Part shown: positions 16,542 through 27,205 of the stretch, piece after piece
Layout: every line of letters begins with the position of its first letter
How positions within the stretch are numbered: the first letter of the stretch is position 1
From: Sulfurisoma sediminicola
GTDB taxonomy: Bacteria > Pseudomonadota > Gammaproteobacteria > Burkholderiales > Rhodocyclaceae
Direction of reading: 5' to 3'
DNA length: 64,000 nucleotides
Assembly: GCF_003865015.1 (NCBI RefSeq)
Contig: NZ_BHVV01000006.1
Coordinates: 62,001 to 126,000 of the forward strand
Made by a program: the position numbers and the translations under genes
The notes under the pieces: model-generated
Told to the model about the DNA's origin: nothing
Seen by the model: only the letters and a program-made list of their open reading frames with translations
Databases searched by the model: none

Positions 16542-18068
16542 TCAGGCTGATTGCAGCAGATGGAATTCGATGGCCGTGCTGGTCGCGATGCGCGAACCCA
16601 GCCCATAATATTTCAGCGTGCCTTCCTGATTGTCGGTGATCACGCTCTGCGGCGTCAGCGCGCCGGCCGCGGTGATCAGGCCGGCGGCGTTGCCGAACCC
16701 GGGTAGCCGCGGCAGCAGCAGGCCCTGCTGGCCCATGGCGAGAATGTCCTCGGACGGCAGCGGCAGCACCGTGGCCTCCGAGCAGAGCAACTGCACGCCA
16801 AGCTCGGTGCCCTGTGGCGCCGGGCTTTGCCGGCGGACGAGACAGATGTGGAACTTGCCCTGTTCCCGCGGCCGCAGCATCACCAGGTCGCCGATGGCGA
16901 GTGGCGGCGCCGTTCCGCCGAGGTGGCGGATGCCGAAGCCGTCCGGACTTTCGTTGACCACCAGCCATTCGCTGGTGTCCCTTTCGTCGGCATGGGCCGC
17001 GTCGCTCTGACGCCGCCCCAGCGAGCGGCCGGACAGCAGGCGCAGGATCGCGGGCAGGCCGGCGATCACGTCGATGTGCTGCTTGAACTGGGTGCGCGAA
17101 AAGCGTCGTGCCGGCGCGGCGGCCGACCAGGCATCGTTCAGCAGGCGCATGACTTCCGGTGGCAGCGGCGCCGCCTCGCCACCGGCCCCGAGCAGCTGCT
17201 CGATCCGGGGTGGCAGCCCCGAGCAGTTGAGCACGAGGCTGTGCGGCGCCAGCGCCTTGTCGTCATCGATCTGGGCCAGCGGTTGGGCGGGACGACCCTT
17301 GTCGGTGGCGATGAGGAAGCGGCAGCTGGTGTCGTCGCGCGGCAAGGTGGCCGCCTCGATGCGTGCGTGCGGCGCCAGCCCGGCGATGAAGGCGTGCGCC
17401 GCCGCCAGGGCGGTCCGCGGCAGCCGGGCGGGGTCGGCCAGCGCCAGGAGCAGGGCGGCGACGTATTCGTGCTCGACCGCCGCCCCGTCCTTGTTCGGTC
17501 CGGCCACGCCCTGTGCGCGAGCGACCGAGTACACGTCCTGCATCAGCTTCCATGAGGCGGGCGACGGCACGGCATGGCCGCGGTAGGCGAGTACCTCGCG
17601 GCGGGCGAGGGCGTGCATCGCGCGCAACGCAGCAAGCCGCAGCAGTTCCCTGGCATCATCGGGCCCGCCAACCTTGTCCTGCAGGCCGAGGGCGAGACCG
17701 GCGTAATCGGTCGCCATGACTTTGAGCAGCGAGTCGGCGGCGACGGCGGCCTGCATTGCCGCTGCTGGCAGCGGCAGGGGGGCTATCTCGGTGGCGAGTT
17801 CGAGTGCGGCCAGGGTGGTGGCCGCGGCGGCTTCGCAGCCGTTGAGCAGCGCCAGGCGCTTGAGCGGTTCCCGCTCCCGCGCCAGGGCTTCGGTCAGGCG
17901 CTCGGCGAGCTCGATGGCAACCTTCTCGGGCGGCGCATCGTCGAGCCCGGAGAGCCACGCAGCCGCATCCTTTCTGCCGGCTTCCTTGCCGGCGAGCTTG
18001 ACGATGTCGCGGACATCGCTGAACAACAGCTTGGATACGTCGGCGAAGAGGATGTCGGATGCGGCCAT
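16542..18068 (-). CDS. hypothetical protein with possible PilZ-like C-terminal part
   Basis: This 508-residue soluble, alanine- and leucine-rich protein has no signal peptide. The N-terminal two thirds look helical. Residues about 370-420 contain SEWLVVNESPDGFGIRHLGG followed by LAIGDLVMLRP, a beta-barrel-like arrangement that resembles PilZ-type domains, although the RxxxR and D/NxSxxG motifs are not clearly intact. It sits six bases upstream of folE and may be cotranscribed with it. I cannot assign a function. Confidence 0.85.
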   Translation of the reverse strand: MAASDILFADVSKLLFSDVRDIVKLAGKEAGRKDAAAWLSGLDDAPPEKVAIELAERLTEALAREREPLKRLALLNGCEAAAATTLAALELATEIAPLPLPAAAMQAAVAADSLLKVMATDYAGLALGLQDKVGGPDDARELLRLAALRAMHALARREVLAYRGHAVPSPASWKLMQDVYSVARAQGVAGPNKDGAAVEHEYVAALLLALADPARLPRTALAAAHAFIAGLAPHARIEAATLPRDDTSCRFLIATDKGRPAQPLAQIDDDKALAPHSLVLNCSGLPPRIEQLLGAGGEAAPLPPEVMRLLNDAWSAAAPARRFSRTQFKQHIDVIAGLPAILRLLSGRSLGRRQSDAAHADERDTSEWLVVNESPDGFGIRHLGGTAPPLAIGDLVMLRPREQGKFHICLVRRQSPAPQGTELGVQLLCSEATVLPLPSEDILAMGQQGLLLPRLPGFGNAAGLITAAGALTPQSVITDNQEGTLKYYGLGSRIATSTAIEFHLLQSA

Positions 18069-18143
18069 GATGGGGTCGGTCAGTATGCTTCCCGGATTAT
18101 GCCGGCAACGACGGGGAAAGACGCATCTGCAGTCATTTGTCGC

Positions 18144-19283
18144 TCATTTGCCAAACAGGCCCTTCATCGCCTGGCCGACGCCGGACGCCGCGCCGCCGCC
18201 GGCTTCGAGGCCCTTCTGGCTCAGGCCGCCGGCACCCTTGGCGATGCCTTCGATGCTGACGCCCAGCGTATCGGCCATCGAGGCGCCGAAGCGCGTCGCC
18301 AGGCTCTCGTTGAGGGAGAACTTCGGATCGTCGATCCTGCCCTCGAGCACGAACTTGACCGAGATCTGGCCCTTGCCGTCCTTCATCATGCCGACCGCCG
18401 CCTGGCGCGGCATGCCCATGAAGCTGCCGCCGCGTTCGTCGAGCTCAAGCTGCCTGAGCGTGACGCTGCCGGGCGCGCGCAGGCGCTGGTCCTTGATCGT
18501 CGATTGCAGGTCGAGGTCGAGGGTGCCGCGCTTGACGCCGGTGTCCGCGGCCTTGAGCAGGTAGGGTTGCAGCGCCACCAGGTCGATGTTGCGCAGGCGG
18601 GTGGCGATATCGGAGTCCTTGTCGGCGAAGCGCATCCAGCCGTCGATCAGCAGGCTGCCGTCGTTGCGCTGGCCCTTGACCACGCCTTCGAGGTGCAGTT
18701 GCGACTTCTCCGTCAGCGCCGGCAGGGCGATGTCGGTGACATGGGCGTTGAGTTGTTCCAGGCGCACGAGGAACGGTCCCTTCTTGCCGGACAGGCTGGC
18801 GTCGTAGAAGGCCATGGCGCCGTTCTTCAGTTCGATGCGACCGATGTCGATCGCGGGCGCCGGTGCTGCCGCGGTGGCATCGGGTTTCTTTTCGAGCAGG
18901 CTCGGCACCACCCGCAGCTTTCCGTCGGCGGTGCGCAGGGCCGAGACGAAGGCGTCCTCGACGACGATGCTGCCGATGCGCACCCTGCCCGCGAGCAGGC
19001 TCGGCAGGTCCGGCTTGATCAGGATGCGCTTGGCGCGCAGCGTGTCCTCGGTCGGCCAGGCAGCCTTGCCGGTCTTTTCCGGCCTGGGCGCCTTCAGCCG
19101 CAAGTCATGCACCGCGACGCCATTCCAGCGCAGGGCGATCTCGCCGATCTCGCTTTCGGGGCCGAGCGCGGCCTCGACCCGGCCCTTGAGCACACGGGCC
19201 CCGATCATCATGCCGACAACCACGAGCAGCAGCAGGCCGATCAGACCCGCCGCGGCATAGACACCCAAGCGCTTGCCCGACAT
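18144..19283 (-). CDS. AsmA-like/DUF748 membrane-anchored protein
   Basis: This 379-residue protein has one N-terminal transmembrane helix (about residues 5-28) and a long periplasmic beta-rich part containing IGRIELKNGAMAFYDASL and similar segments, as in AsmA/DUF748 proteins linked to lipid transport and outer-membrane homeostasis. The C-terminal tail is glycine-rich (GGAASGVGQAMKGLFGK). I start it at ATG 19283 because GGGAGG lies nine bases upstream; ATG 19292 sits directly on that ribosome site and is unlikely. It is divergent from yaeQ. Confidence 0.82.
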   Translation of the reverse strand: MSGKRLGVYAAAGLIGLLLLVVVGMMIGARVLKGRVEAALGPESEIGEIALRWNGVAVHDLRLKAPRPEKTGKAAWPTEDTLRAKRILIKPDLPSLLAGRVRIGSIVVEDAFVSALRTADGKLRVVPSLLEKKPDATAAAPAPAIDIGRIELKNGAMAFYDASLSGKKGPFLVRLEQLNAHVTDIALPALTEKSQLHLEGVVKGQRNDGSLLIDGWMRFADKDSDIATRLRNIDLVALQPYLLKAADTGVKRGTLDLDLQSTIKDQRLRAPGSVTLRQLELDERGGSFMGMPRQAAVGMMKDGKGQISVKFVLEGRIDDPKFSLNESLATRFGASMADTLGVSIEGIAKGAGGLSQKGLEAGGGAASGVGQAMKGLFGK

Positions 19284-19351
19284 GACGAACATCCTCCCGA
19301 AGATTCGTTCAAGGCAAAGTATAGTGCGCGGCAATTCACCGCGCTTCCGTC

Positions 19352-19900
19352 ATGGCCCTCAAATCCACCATCTTCAAGGCAAGACTCAACATCGCCGACA
19401 TGGATCGCCCCTACTACGGCGAGCACACCCTCACCCTGGCGCGGCATCCCTCGGAAACCGACGAACGCATGATGGTGCGACTGCTCGCCTTCGCCCTGTT
19501 CGCCGACGAGCGGCTGGAGTTCGGTCGCGGCCTGTCGGCCGAAGACGAGCCGGCGCTGTGGCTCAGGGATTACTCGGGTGTCATCGAGCGCTGGATCGAG
19601 GTCGGCCTGCCCGACGAGAAGGCGCTGCGCAAGGCCGCCGGGCGCGCCGTCGAAGTCGTGGTCGTGGCCTACGGCGGGCGCGCCATGGACGCGTGGTGGG
19701 CGAAGGAGGGCGGCCCGCTGGCGCGCATGGACAAGCTGCAGGTCTGGGCGCTCGACGGCGAGCAGTCGGCCGCGCTCGCCGCGCTGGCGCAGCGCGGCAT
19801 GGACCTGCAATGCACGATACAGGACGGACAGGTGTGGCTGACCGACGGCACCGAGACGGTGTTGATCGAGCCGCGCCGCCTTGCCGGGAGGGGCGAATGA
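19352..19900 (+). CDS. yaeQ: YaeQ family protein
   Basis: This 182-residue protein matches the YaeQ family (MALKSTIFKARLNIADMDR start, LTLARHPSETDERMMVRLLAFALFA, then WIEVGLPDEKALRKA). YaeQ has a PD-(D/E)XK-like fold, and its cellular role is unresolved; a link to RfaH suppression was once proposed in E. coli. Length is typical. The stop overlaps the start of the next small gene (ATGA). Confidence 0.95.
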   Translation: MALKSTIFKARLNIADMDRPYYGEHTLTLARHPSETDERMMVRLLAFALFADERLEFGRGLSAEDEPALWLRDYSGVIERWIEVGLPDEKALRKAAGRAVEVVVVAYGGRAMDAWWAKEGGPLARMDKLQVWALDGEQSAALAALAQRGMDLQCTIQDGQVWLTDGTETVLIEPRRLAGRGE

Positions 19901-20127
19901 TGGCGAAGAAGACCGCAAGCATGAGTTACGAGGCGTATCTCGACGAGGTGACGACGCTGATCACCGAGAAATACGACATGAGCGACGACGATGCGATCCG
20001 CCTGGTGATGCGGGCGCAGGCCGCCGAATTCTTCGTCGCCCATGACGACGACGCCTCGCTGCGCACGCTGGACCGTGCCCACGAGGACGCGCGCACGGTG
20101 TTCAAGCTCAGGGACACGTTTCCCTGA
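19897..20127 (+). CDS. small hypothetical protein coupled to yaeQ
   Basis: This 76-residue protein starts at ATG 19897, whose last two bases belong to the yaeQ stop. It contains SYEAYLDEVTTLITEKYDMSDDDAIRLVMRAQAAEFF, a helical, acidic stretch, and ends at TGA 20127. No named domain is recognised. Similar short proteins often carry EAYL...AVxxLYxxGxSPxEAA-like helices; the role is unknown. Confidence 0.75.
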   Translation: MMAKKTASMSYEAYLDEVTTLITEKYDMSDDDAIRLVMRAQAAEFFVAHDDDASLRTLDRAHEDARTVFKLRDTFP

Positions 20128-20152
20128 GCGGCGGCCGGCCCGCCGCAGCGCC

Positions 20153-22198
<2,046 letters not shown>

Positions 22199-22297
22199 GG
22201 TGTACCCGCGGGCGGCGGGGAAGGAAAGAGTGGCCCAGGAAGGATCTGTGACCACAGAAAAGACCATTATCTCAGACGTGTCAAGTAGACTGAAAAC

Positions 22298-23548
22298 ATG
22301 AGCGAATTTCGAGGCGAAGCGTGCCGCGTTGCGGTGATCGGCGGCGGCCCGGCGGGGCTGATGGCGGCCGAGGTTCTGGCGCAGGGCGGCGCCGGCGTCG
22401 ATGTCTACGACGCGATGCCCTCGGTCGGGCGCAAGTTCCTCATGGCCGGCAAGAGCGGCCTCAACCTGACCCACGTGGAAGACTTCGCTGCCTTCGTCTC
22501 GCGCTACGGCGCGCAATCCGGCTGGGTGAGGCCGTGGCTGGAGGATTTCGGCGCCGGGGCGCTGCGCGAGTGGGCTCGCGGGTTGGGCGTCGCGACCTTC
22601 GTCGGCTCGTCGGGACGGGTGTTTCCGGCGGAGATGAAGGCCGCGCCGCTGCTGCGCGCCTGGCTGCACCGCCTGCGCGCGGCCGGCGTGCGCTTCCACA
22701 TGCGCCACCGCTGGCTGGGCTGGGAGGCGGATGGCGAACTTGCCTTTGCCACGCCATTGGGCCTCCGGAAAGTCGGCGCTGGCGCCACGGTGCTGGCGCT
22801 CGGCGGCGGCAGCTGGGCGAAGCTCGGCTCCGACGGCGCCTGGCTGCCTTGGCTGCTCAGCCGCGGCGTGGCCGTCGCGCCGCTGCGACCGGCCAACTGC
22901 GGCTTCGATGTCGGGTGGAGCGACCATTTTCGTGAGAAGTTCGCCGGCCAGCCGGTCAAGTCGGTGGTCGCAACGTTTGCCGGTCGCAGCCGGCAGGGCG
23001 AGTTCGTCGTCACCGATAACGGTGTCGAGGGCAGCCTGATCTATGCGTTCTCCGCGTCGCTGCGCGACGCGATCGAGGCGGACGGCGACGCGAAGCTGCT
23101 GCTCGACCTCGCGCCCGGCAAGACGTTGGAGCGCCTAACGACCGAGATCGCCCATCCGCGCGGCTCGCGCTCCATGGCCAGCCACCTGCAGAGCCGCGCC
23201 GGCGTCAGTGGCGTCAAGGCCGGGCTGCTGCGCGAATGTGCGGCGAAGGAAACCTACGCCGACCCCGCGCGGTTGGCGGCGGCGATCAAGTCGCTGCCAT
23301 TGCGGCTTGTTGCCCCGCGCCCGCTCGACGAGGCCATCAGCAGCGCCGGCGGCGTGACGCGGGAAGCGCTCGACGAGCACCTCATGTTGCGCGAACTGCC
23401 CGGCGTCTTCTGCGCCGGCGAGATGCTCGACTGGGAGGCGCCAACCGGCGGCTACCTGCTCACCGCCTGCTTCGCCAGCGGCTACGCCGCCGGGCGGGGC
23501 GTATTGAACTGGCTCCAGCCGAAGCGTTCGAGCAGCGCCGCGAACTGA
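22298..23548 (+). CDS. HI0933/TIGR03862-type flavoprotein
   Basis: This 416-residue FAD-dependent protein has an N-terminal Rossmann dinucleotide motif VAVIGGGPAGLMAAE (about 10-24) and the family markers VGRKFLMAGKSGLNLTH and the C-terminal FAD-closing GEMLDWEAPTGGYLLTACFASG. It belongs to the group of predicted flavoproteins around HI0933/YhiN with unknown substrate. Its 3' end overlaps the convergent truC gene by 67 bases. It is cytoplasmic. Confidence 0.92.
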   Translation: MSEFRGEACRVAVIGGGPAGLMAAEVLAQGGAGVDVYDAMPSVGRKFLMAGKSGLNLTHVEDFAAFVSRYGAQSGWVRPWLEDFGAGALREWARGLGVATFVGSSGRVFPAEMKAAPLLRAWLHRLRAAGVRFHMRHRWLGWEADGELAFATPLGLRKVGAGATVLALGGGSWAKLGSDGAWLPWLLSRGVAVAPLRPANCGFDVGWSDHFREKFAGQPVKSVVATFAGRSRQGEFVVTDNGVEGSLIYAFSASLRDAIEADGDAKLLLDLAPGKTLERLTTEIAHPRGSRSMASHLQSRAGVSGVKAGLLRECAAKETYADPARLAAAIKSLPLRLVAPRPLDEAISSAGGVTREALDEHLMLRELPGVFCAGEMLDWEAPTGGYLLTACFASGYAAGRGVLNWLQPKRSSSAAN

Positions 23549-24216
23549 TCTCCCGGCATGGCGCCAACGCCGACTTTTTCGTCGGTGACGGGATGGCGGA
23601 AGGCCAGATGCGTGCAGGCGAGCAGCAGCCGGCCGCAGCCGAATTCCTGCCGGAAGTGGCGGTTGTGGCGGCCCTTGCCGTGGGTGGCGTCGCCGATGAT
23701 GGGGTGGGCGATGTGCTTCAGGTGGCGGCGCAACTGGTGCTGGCGGCCGGTGAGCGGCTGCAGCTCGACCAGGGCATAGCGCGCGGTCGGATAGCGATCG
23801 ATGGCGACCGGCAGCTCGATGGTCGCGAGCCTGCGAAACCGCGTCTGCGCCGGCTGCGGCGGGGCGTCCGGCAGCGAACGCCCGTAATCGTCGAAGCGCC
23901 GCGACAGCGCATGGTCGATCAGTCCTTCCTCCGGCGGCCAGCCGCGCACCACGGCGAGGTAGGTCTTTTCGACCTCGTTGGCCTCGAACTGCCGGGAGAG
24001 CTCGCGCGTCACCCCGGCATCGAAGGCGAACAGCAGCACGCCCGAGGTGCCGCGGTCGAGCCGATGCACCGGCTGCACGCGACGGCCGATCTGGTCGCGC
24101 AGCAGCTGCACGGCGAAGCGCGTCTCGTGGCGGTCGAGGTCGCTGCGATGGACCAGCAGGCCCGGCGGCTTGTCGATGGCGATCAGGTGGTCGTCGCGGT
24201 AGAGGATGTCGAGCAT
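23482..24216 (-). CDS. truC: tRNA pseudouridine synthase C
   Basis: This 244-residue pseudouridine synthase of the RluA/RsuA superfamily has the catalytic Asp in HRLDRGTSGVLLFA (about residues 53-66) and matches TruC, which modifies U65 of tRNA(Ile/Asp). It starts at ATG 24216 (MLDILYRDDHL); the frame extends upstream but the family begins here. The 3' end overlaps the end of the flavoprotein gene on the opposite strand. Confidence 0.92.
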   Translation of the reverse strand: MLDILYRDDHLIAIDKPPGLLVHRSDLDRHETRFAVQLLRDQIGRRVQPVHRLDRGTSGVLLFAFDAGVTRELSRQFEANEVEKTYLAVVRGWPPEEGLIDHALSRRFDDYGRSLPDAPPQPAQTRFRRLATIELPVAIDRYPTARYALVELQPLTGRQHQLRRHLKHIAHPIIGDATHGKGRHNRHFRQEFGCGRLLLACTHLAFRHPVTDEKVGVGAMPGDQFAALLERFGWSQFNTPRPAA

Positions 24217-24255
24217 GGGGCTATGATGGCGGCCATCACCAAGCCGGAGTTTCGC

Positions 24256-24471
24256 ATGGCCCAGCATGACTTTCGCCTCGAAGGCGAGTACATCGAACTC
24301 AACATCCTGCTCAAGCTGCTGGCGCTGGCGCCCTCGGGCGGCGCGGCCAAGGCCATGGTGGCGGCCGGCGAGGTCATGGTCGACGGCGAGGTCGAGACGC
24401 GCAAGACGCGCAAGATCAGGGTCGGGCAGGTGGTCACGGTCGGCGCCGACGAGATCCGCGTCGTCGGCTGA
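24256..24471 (+). CDS. S4-domain RNA-binding protein (YbcJ/YaaA-like)
   Basis: This 71-residue protein consists of one S4 RNA-binding fold: EYIELNILLKLLALAPSGGAAKAMVAAGEVMVDGEVETRKTRKIRVG condenses to the typical helix-turn-helix plus strand. Similar proteins (YbcJ, YaaA) are associated with RNA or ribosome-related functions. It starts at ATG 24256, just divergent from truC. Confidence 0.88.
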   Translation: MAQHDFRLEGEYIELNILLKLLALAPSGGAAKAMVAAGEVMVDGEVETRKTRKIRVGQVVTVGADEIRVVG

Positions 24472-24512
24472 TGTATCGTTCTGCCCGGGCGCATTCGAAA
24501 GGGGAGGCAGCC

Positions 24513-25157
24513 ATGTTCGCAAGGATCGTGATGATCGCCGCCGTGACGTTCGCGTCGCTCGGCGCCGCCCGTGCGGAGACGCATCTGCTCTATCTGCACG
24601 GCTGCTGCATTCGGGATGCGAGCGATCCCAAGGCGGCGGCCTACGCGGCCGTGGTCGAGGAGCTCAGGCGATCCGGCTTCACCGTGTCCTTCGACCTGAA
24701 GACCGCCGACGTCGGCGACAGCGAATCCGGGCTGCAGCGGAAGCTGGCGGCGACGGCCGATCAGGTTCTCGGCCTGATCGCGGCGGGCGAGTTCGCGGAG
24801 AACATCACCGTGGTCGGCCACGGCCTCGGCGCGGCGACCGCCCTGGCCGCCTCCGGCGTGATCGCCAATCGCAGGATAAATGTCATCCTGCTCGGCGGTT
24901 GCCCAGCCAATCCGGGGATCGCCATCGATTACGCCAAGGTGATGGGGCGCTTCCTCTCGATCGTCGACACCCAGGACAGGGAATCCGGGTCCTGTCACGG
25001 CCGCATGCCGGAGCATGTGTTCTACAAGGAGAGCAGCGTGAGTTCCCCCGAGGGCGGGTCGCTGTTCCTGCGCACCGACGAGGAATCCCTGCGGCTCTGG
25101 CTGGATCCCCTCTTCTCCTTCGTCACCGGCAAAACCGGGCGGGGCCGCTTGCGCTAG
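24513..25157 (+). CDS. exported alpha/beta-hydrolase-like protein with degenerate nucleophile elbow
   Basis: This 214-residue protein has a signal peptide (MFARIVMIAAVTFASLGAARA, cleaved about residue 21). The mature part starts with a beta strand THLLYLHGCC and has an alpha/beta-hydrolase-like layout. The expected nucleophile elbow G-x-S-x-G reads VVGHGLGAA: residue 104, where Ser should be, is Gly. This suggests it is non-catalytic or uses another site. The start at ATG 24513 is set by the ribosome site GGGGAGG. It is probably periplasmic. Confidence 0.78.
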   Translation: MFARIVMIAAVTFASLGAARAETHLLYLHGCCIRDASDPKAAAYAAVVEELRRSGFTVSFDLKTADVGDSESGLQRKLAATADQVLGLIAAGEFAENITVVGHGLGAATALAASGVIANRRINVILLGGCPANPGIAIDYAKVMGRFLSIVDTQDRESGSCHGRMPEHVFYKESSVSSPEGGSLFLRTDEESLRLWLDPLFSFVTGKTGRGRLR

Positions 25158-25219
25158 GTAGCTTGCCGTGGCGGCGGCATAATGGCGGCCCTTACGTAAT
25201 CCTGCAATCCGCCCGCACC

Positions 25220-26128
25220 ATGCCCATCCAATGGTTCCCCGGCCACATGACCTCGGCCCGCAAGAAGGCGGCCGAGACCATGGCGCGCACCGACGTCGTC
25301 ATCGAGGTGCTCGACGCGCGCCTGCCCGAGGCCAGCGCCAACCCGATGATCCGCGAGCTGCGCGAGTTCCGCCAGCGGCCCTGCCTCAAGCTGCTCAACA
25401 AGGCCGACCTCGCCGATCCAGTCGCGACCAGGGCCTGGCTCGACTTCTACGACCGCCAGCCCGGTGTCAAGGCCGTCGCCATCTCCTGCAAGAAGCCCGG
25501 CGACGCGGCGAAGGTGCCGGCGCTGTGCCAGCAGCTGGCGCCGCACCGCAACGACAACATCAAGCCGCTGCGCATGATGATCATGGGCATCCCCAACGTC
25601 GGCAAGTCGACGCTGATGAACGCGCTGCTCAAGCGCCGCATCGCCGCCGTCGGCGACGAGCCGGCCGTGACCAAGAGCCAGCAGAGCTTCGATCTCAGCC
25701 CGAGCCTGTCCATCACCGACACGCCGGGCCTGATGTGGCCGAAGATCGAGCACGACGCCGACGGCTACATGCTCGCCGCCAGCCATGCCATCGGCCGCAA
25801 CGCCGTGATCGACGAGGAGGTCGCGGTCTTCCTCGCCGGCATCCTGCTCGAGCGCTATCCGGCCCTGTTGGCAGCGCGTTACAAATTCGACGTCGCAAGC
25901 GCCGATGCCGTCGGCGTGGTGGAGACCGTGGCGAAGAAGCGCGGCTGCATCGTCAAGGGCCGCGGTGGCGAGCTCGACCTGGAGAAGGCCGCGATGATCC
26001 TGCTCACCGACTATCGCAGCGGCGCGCTCGGCCGCATCAGCCTCGAGACGCCGGAAAGCCGCGCGGCGATGCTGGCCGCGTCAGGTGGCACTGCGGGCGG
26101 TGAAGAACCGCCGGGCGGGGACGAATAG
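25220..26128 (+). CDS. ylqF: ribosome biogenesis GTPase YlqF/RbgA
   Basis: This 302-residue circularly permuted GTPase has G4 NKAD (60-63) before G1 GIPNVGKST (123-131) and G3 DTPG (167-170), the diagnostic order of the YlqF/RbgA/YawG family. Start MPIQWFPGHM is the conserved N-terminus. In Bacillus RbgA matures the 50S subunit, and the proteobacterial homologue is presumed to act likewise. The Gly-rich tail is variable. Confidence 0.95.
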   Translation: MPIQWFPGHMTSARKKAAETMARTDVVIEVLDARLPEASANPMIRELREFRQRPCLKLLNKADLADPVATRAWLDFYDRQPGVKAVAISCKKPGDAAKVPALCQQLAPHRNDNIKPLRMMIMGIPNVGKSTLMNALLKRRIAAVGDEPAVTKSQQSFDLSPSLSITDTPGLMWPKIEHDADGYMLAASHAIGRNAVIDEEVAVFLAGILLERYPALLAARYKFDVASADAVGVVETVAKKRGCIVKGRGGELDLEKAAMILLTDYRSGALGRISLETPESRAAMLAASGGTAGGEEPPGGDE

Positions 26129-26130
26129 CC

Positions 26131-26454
26131 TCAGCTTTCCGTGCCGCGCAACGCCGCGTTGAGTGCCTGAACGCCGACCGCGGCGACGAGGCCCGTGAGC
26201 AGGATGCCGGTGAAGCCGATGGCGATGGCCAGCGTGCGCGCCAGCGGGCTCTTCGGCACGAGATCGCCGTAGCCGATGGTGAGGCCGGAAACGAAGGCGA
26301 AGTAAAGGCCGTCGCCGAGCGGCCAGCCGTCGAGGCGGGCGACGAGGATGCCGAGCGCGGCCATTATCAGGAGCAGGGCCGACAGGATCGGCCAGACGAC
26401 CTTGAGCCCGTTCCACAGCTCAAGCCGGAAGCGGACCCGCATCTGATTCGCCAT
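26131..26454 (-). CDS. two-transmembrane potassium channel subunit
   Basis: This 107-residue protein has two membrane helices (about 20-40 and 70-98) flanking a pore loop with selectivity filter TIGYGD (59-64), as in KcsA-like/Ion_trans_2 channels. It would assemble as a tetramer in the inner membrane. There is no cytoplasmic regulatory domain. The start at ATG 26454 (MANQMRVRF) has AGGAG upstream; the frame is open 20 codons further. Confidence 0.9.
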   Translation of the reverse strand: MANQMRVRFRLELWNGLKVVWPILSALLLIMAALGILVARLDGWPLGDGLYFAFVSGLTIGYGDLVPKSPLARTLAIAIGFTGILLTGLVAAVGVQALNAALRGTES

Positions 26455-26500
26455 GCCCTGGCTCCTGTCGCAATGTCGCCGAGCAACCTCGCCCGCGCCG

Positions 26501-27145
26501 TTACTTGCCTTCACATTCGGGGACGCGGATCGAGCTGTTGGTGCAGTAGCGCGCCTTCATGCGCTCGACGCAGAGGACCTCGGAAACCGGGTCCTTGGTG
26601 CCGCATTCCTTGAGCTTGCGGCGGAATTCGACCAGCCAGTCGGGCGCGGGGCCGGCGGGTGCCGCGCCCGCGGCCGCCGGCGACGAGCCGGCAAGAACGC
26701 AGTTCGTTTCCGCCGACTGCAGCGTGCTGCCCTGGCCGGCGAACAGCGCCATCACGGTGCGCTTGAGGCGCAGGCTGTCCAGCCGGATCTCGTAGGTGAT
26801 GGCCAGTGTCTGGCCCATGCCGTCGACCAGCGCGTCGCTGGCGTAGGCGAAGGCGAGGCGCTCGGAAGTGCTGCGCAGCAGCGCAGCCTCGCGCGTGCGG
26901 CCGTTGCTGGTGACGCGGATGTCGCTGGTCGCGCTGCCCGAGGCGCCGCGGCGGATATCGATGGAGAGTTCCTCGCTGCCGCTGCCGGCGATGCGCGTGC
27001 CGTCGGCATACATGCCCGAGACGTTGCAGCTCAGGCGGGCGCTGGTGTTGGCGCCGTCCAGCGCGGCGGCCGGCAGGCTCAGGGTCAGCGTCAGGGAGAA
27101 CGCGGCCGCGGTTGCCGGCAGCAGGCTTCGAAACGGTCGGGACAT
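26501..27145 (-). CDS. exported hypothetical protein
   Basis: This 214-residue protein has a signal peptide (MSRPFRSLLPATAAAFSLTLTLSLPAAA). The mature part contains a beta-rich region and a C-terminal Cys-containing segment (KECGTKDPVSEVLCVERMKARYC) typical of small periplasmic proteins of unknown function in betaproteobacteria. It is probably periplasmic and disulfide-linked. The start at ATG 27145 is taken because the signal peptide begins there. Confidence 0.8.
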   Translation of the reverse strand: MSRPFRSLLPATAAAFSLTLTLSLPAAALDGANTSARLSCNVSGMYADGTRIAGSGSEELSIDIRRGASGSATSDIRVTSNGRTREAALLRSTSERLAFAYASDALVDGMGQTLAITYEIRLDSLRLKRTVMALFAGQGSTLQSAETNCVLAGSSPAAAGAAPAGPAPDWLVEFRRKLKECGTKDPVSEVLCVERMKARYCTNSSIRVPECEGK

Positions 27146-27205
27146 GGCGTTTTCCTTTGGGGCGTCGGACAAGGCTAGCTTAGCTCAAATCCATGCGCCG
27201 GGTGT

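Noticed and set aside
17574-19472. Plus-strand open frame of 632 codons
   Set aside because: Antisense to the hypothetical 508-residue gene and the AsmA-like gene; no domain and it also runs through yaeQ in another frame.
22199-22927. N-terminal extension of the DEAD-box helicase
   Set aside because: It is antisense to the flavoprotein gene; the helicase family begins at 22198.
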